Positions 19,759-20,977 of a DNA stretch of 20,977 nt are shown here, in pieces; within the stretch, counting starts at the first letter, position 1; every line of letters starts with the position of its first letter. Source of the DNA: DATNNN01 sp035601815 (lineage in GTDB: Bacteria; Pseudomonadota; Alphaproteobacteria; Rhizobiales; Xanthobacteraceae); the NCBI GenBank assembly GCA_035601815.1, contig DATNNN010000014.1, forward strand, positions 1-20,977, given 5' to 3'. A model generated the notes under the pieces. That model searched no databases and was not told where the DNA came from. It saw nothing but the letters and a program-made list of their open reading frames with translations. The position numbers and the translations under genes were made by a program.

Positions 19759-20976
19759 CTAATCGGCATCCGGCGGCAAGCCGAGACTGCCGGTCTCTGC
19801 CGCCGCCACCGCGTCATGCTCATAGATCCAGGTACTGGCACCGATCGACCAGTCGGCGGCGCCGCTGGCCATACGCGCGTCCCGCTCACGCTGCTGTGGT
19901 CCATCCGGCAGATGGTTGCGCATCTTATTGCTAGCGGCGATGGTTTGTATGCGCGCGGTGCGCGGCAGTCGCAGACTTTCGTAACGGCGTAAAGCTTGCG
20001 GAACGTCTGCAGCCGACTGGGCCAGAACCGCGGCGAGCGTGGCGGCATCCTCGATCGCTTGCGCCGCCCCCTGCGCCATAAACGGCAGCATCGGATGACA
20101 TGCATTGCCGAGCAGCGTGACGCGCCCGACCGACCAGCGCAGCAGCGGCGGGCGGTCGAACAAGCCCCAAACGAAAGTCTCGTTCACAGCGGAGATAATT
20201 GAGCGCACCTGGGCATGCCAGCCAGCATAGGCGGCGAGCGCATCCGCGACATCACCCGGCTCGATCCAGGATTCTTTGGTCCAGGTATCGCGCTCGATGA
20301 GGCAGACAAAATTAACAAGGCGCGCATCCTGCACCGGGTAGTGCACGAAATGCTTGCCCGGCCCCAGCCAGAGCTGCGACTCTGTCGGCAGGTCAAGACC
20401 GGAAAGGTGCCCCGCCGGCACCAGTCCGCGATAGGCGACGCAGCCAGTAAAACGCGGCCGCTCCGCGCCGAACAACAGGCCGCGCACGGTGGAGTGGATG
20501 CCGTCGGCGCCGATGACCATGCCGGCTTCGGTCTGCGCGCCGTTCCCGAATTGCATCTCGACGCAATCGCCCCAATCAGTGAAGCCAGCGAGCCGATGAG
20601 CCAAGTGCAACCGTTCGGTCGGCAGGGACTCGATCAGCATCGACAGCACGTCGGCGCGATGCGAGGTGTAGAATGTCGCCGGCTCTCCGGGGCTGGCCGC
20701 CACTGGCGTGAACATCAAGGTGCTCCCGTCGTCCCAGCGTCGCTGCCGCCAGGCGAGCGGGGCAACGCCAAGCGTCTCCAGTTTGGCGCGAAAGCCGAGT
20801 CGATACAGCAGGCGCGTGGCATTCGGCGTAAGCACGATGCCGGCGCCGACTTCGCGCGGCGCTCTCACCTGCTCGTAGACGTGTACGTCAAAACCCGCCT
20901 GCAGTAGAGATACCGCGGCGGCCAAACCGCCAATTCCGCCACCAATAATGGCGACCGATGTATTTGTTTGCACCAT
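19759..20976 (-). CDS. FAD-dependent monooxygenase, salicylate hydroxylase-like
   Basis: A 405-residue class A flavoprotein monooxygenase, complete from the ATG at 20974-20976. The FAD-binding Rossmann motif G-G-G-I-G-G is at 12-17, the E at the end of strand two is in H-V-Y-E-Q, and the D-G motif is G-A-D-G-I-H-S-T-V-R at 156-165. The third motif, normally G-D-A-x-H-P, reads L-L-G-N-A-C-H-P-M-L-P-F-M-A-Q-G-A, with N291 (codon at 20104-20106) instead of Asp. The closest described relatives by motif are salicylate 1-hydroxylase, 3-hydroxybenzoate 6-hydroxylase and 6-hydroxynicotinate 3-monooxygenase, which use NADH and O2 on phenolic acids. The A-Q-G-A-A-Q-A-I-E-D-A block supports that branch. 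The Asp to Asn change may weaken FAD binding. Its upstream neighbours lie outside the window. Confidence 0.9.
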   Translation of the reverse strand: MVQTNTSVAIIGGGIGGLAAAVSLLQAGFDVHVYEQVRAPREVGAGIVLTPNATRLLYRLGFRAKLETLGVAPLAWRQRRWDDGSTLMFTPVAASPGEPATFYTSHRADVLSMLIESLPTERLHLAHRLAGFTDWGDCVEMQFGNGAQTEAGMVIGADGIHSTVRGLLFGAERPRFTGCVAYRGLVPAGHLSGLDLPTESQLWLGPGKHFVHYPVQDARLVNFVCLIERDTWTKESWIEPGDVADALAAYAGWHAQVRSIISAVNETFVWGLFDRPPLLRWSVGRVTLLGNACHPMLPFMAQGAAQAIEDAATLAAVLAQSAADVPQALRRYESLRLPRTARIQTIAASNKMRNHLPDGPQQRERDARMASGAADWSIGASTWIYEHDAVAAAETGSLGLPPDAD

Positions 20977-20977
20977 T

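Noticed and set aside
1..20977. CRISPR array, insertion sequence or integrase gene
   Set aside because: No regularly spaced repeats, transposase or recombinase motifs were seen on either strand.

Overview
The window is GC-rich chromosomal DNA, most likely from an alphaproteobacterium of the Hyphomicrobiales (Bradyrhizobium/Xanthobacteraceae-like). This rests on codon usage, tightly overlapping ATGA gene junctions, a HisKA_2-type histidine kinase with its own receiver protein, and palindromic GTCCGC/GCGGAC intergenic repeats that resemble elements scattered through Bradyrhizobium-type genomes. The placement is an inference from style, not from a marker gene.

Layout. 1-1057: the end of an SMP-30/gluconolactonase-type gene converges on a dienelactone hydrolase. 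1183-4234: a NodU/CmcH-type carbamoyltransferase and a type II NADH dehydrogenase, both rightward. 4321-6466: an MFS transporter followed 4 bases later by an alpha/beta hydrolase whose nucleophile serine is replaced by glycine. 6469-7119: a leftward maleylacetoacetate-isomerase-like glutathione transferase. 7289-12942: a six-gene operon with a substrate-binding protein, two permeases and two ATPases of the branched-chain/hydrophobic amino acid (HAAT) ABC class, ending in an ACMSD-type amidohydrolase. 12939-15517, leftward: a two-subunit molybdenum hydroxylase of the isoquinoline oxidoreductase/nicotinate dehydrogenase type. 15525-16936: two direct repeats, each containing the 3' half of a CAT-anticodon (tRNA-Ile2-like) tRNA, bracket a leftward cyclase-family hydrolase and decayed sequence. 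17041-19420: a lower-GC module with a stand-alone receiver protein and a double-PAS HisKA_2 kinase, bracketed by a second, palindromic repeat family. 19759-20976: a leftward salicylate-hydroxylase-like FAD monooxygenase, with a probable TctC-like gene scrap beyond its end.

Taken together, the left three quarters look like an accessory catabolic region for aromatic or N-heteroaromatic acids. It has two uptake systems (MFS and HAAT ABC), a ring or aldehyde hydroxylating Mo enzyme, an amidohydrolase/decarboxylase, lactone and ester hydrolases, an isomerase and a flavin monooxygenase. The exact substrate cannot be read from the sequence. The right quarter looks like an integration hot spot with scars. 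No integrase, transposase, CRISPR array, rRNA or complete tRNA gene is visible.

The points most worth a second look are the paired tRNA-half repeats around the cyclase gene (one abutting the start of the Mo-hydroxylase operon), the repeat-bracketed two-component module with a structured leader, and two enzymes with changed key residues (hydrolase Ser to Gly; monooxygenase GD to GN).
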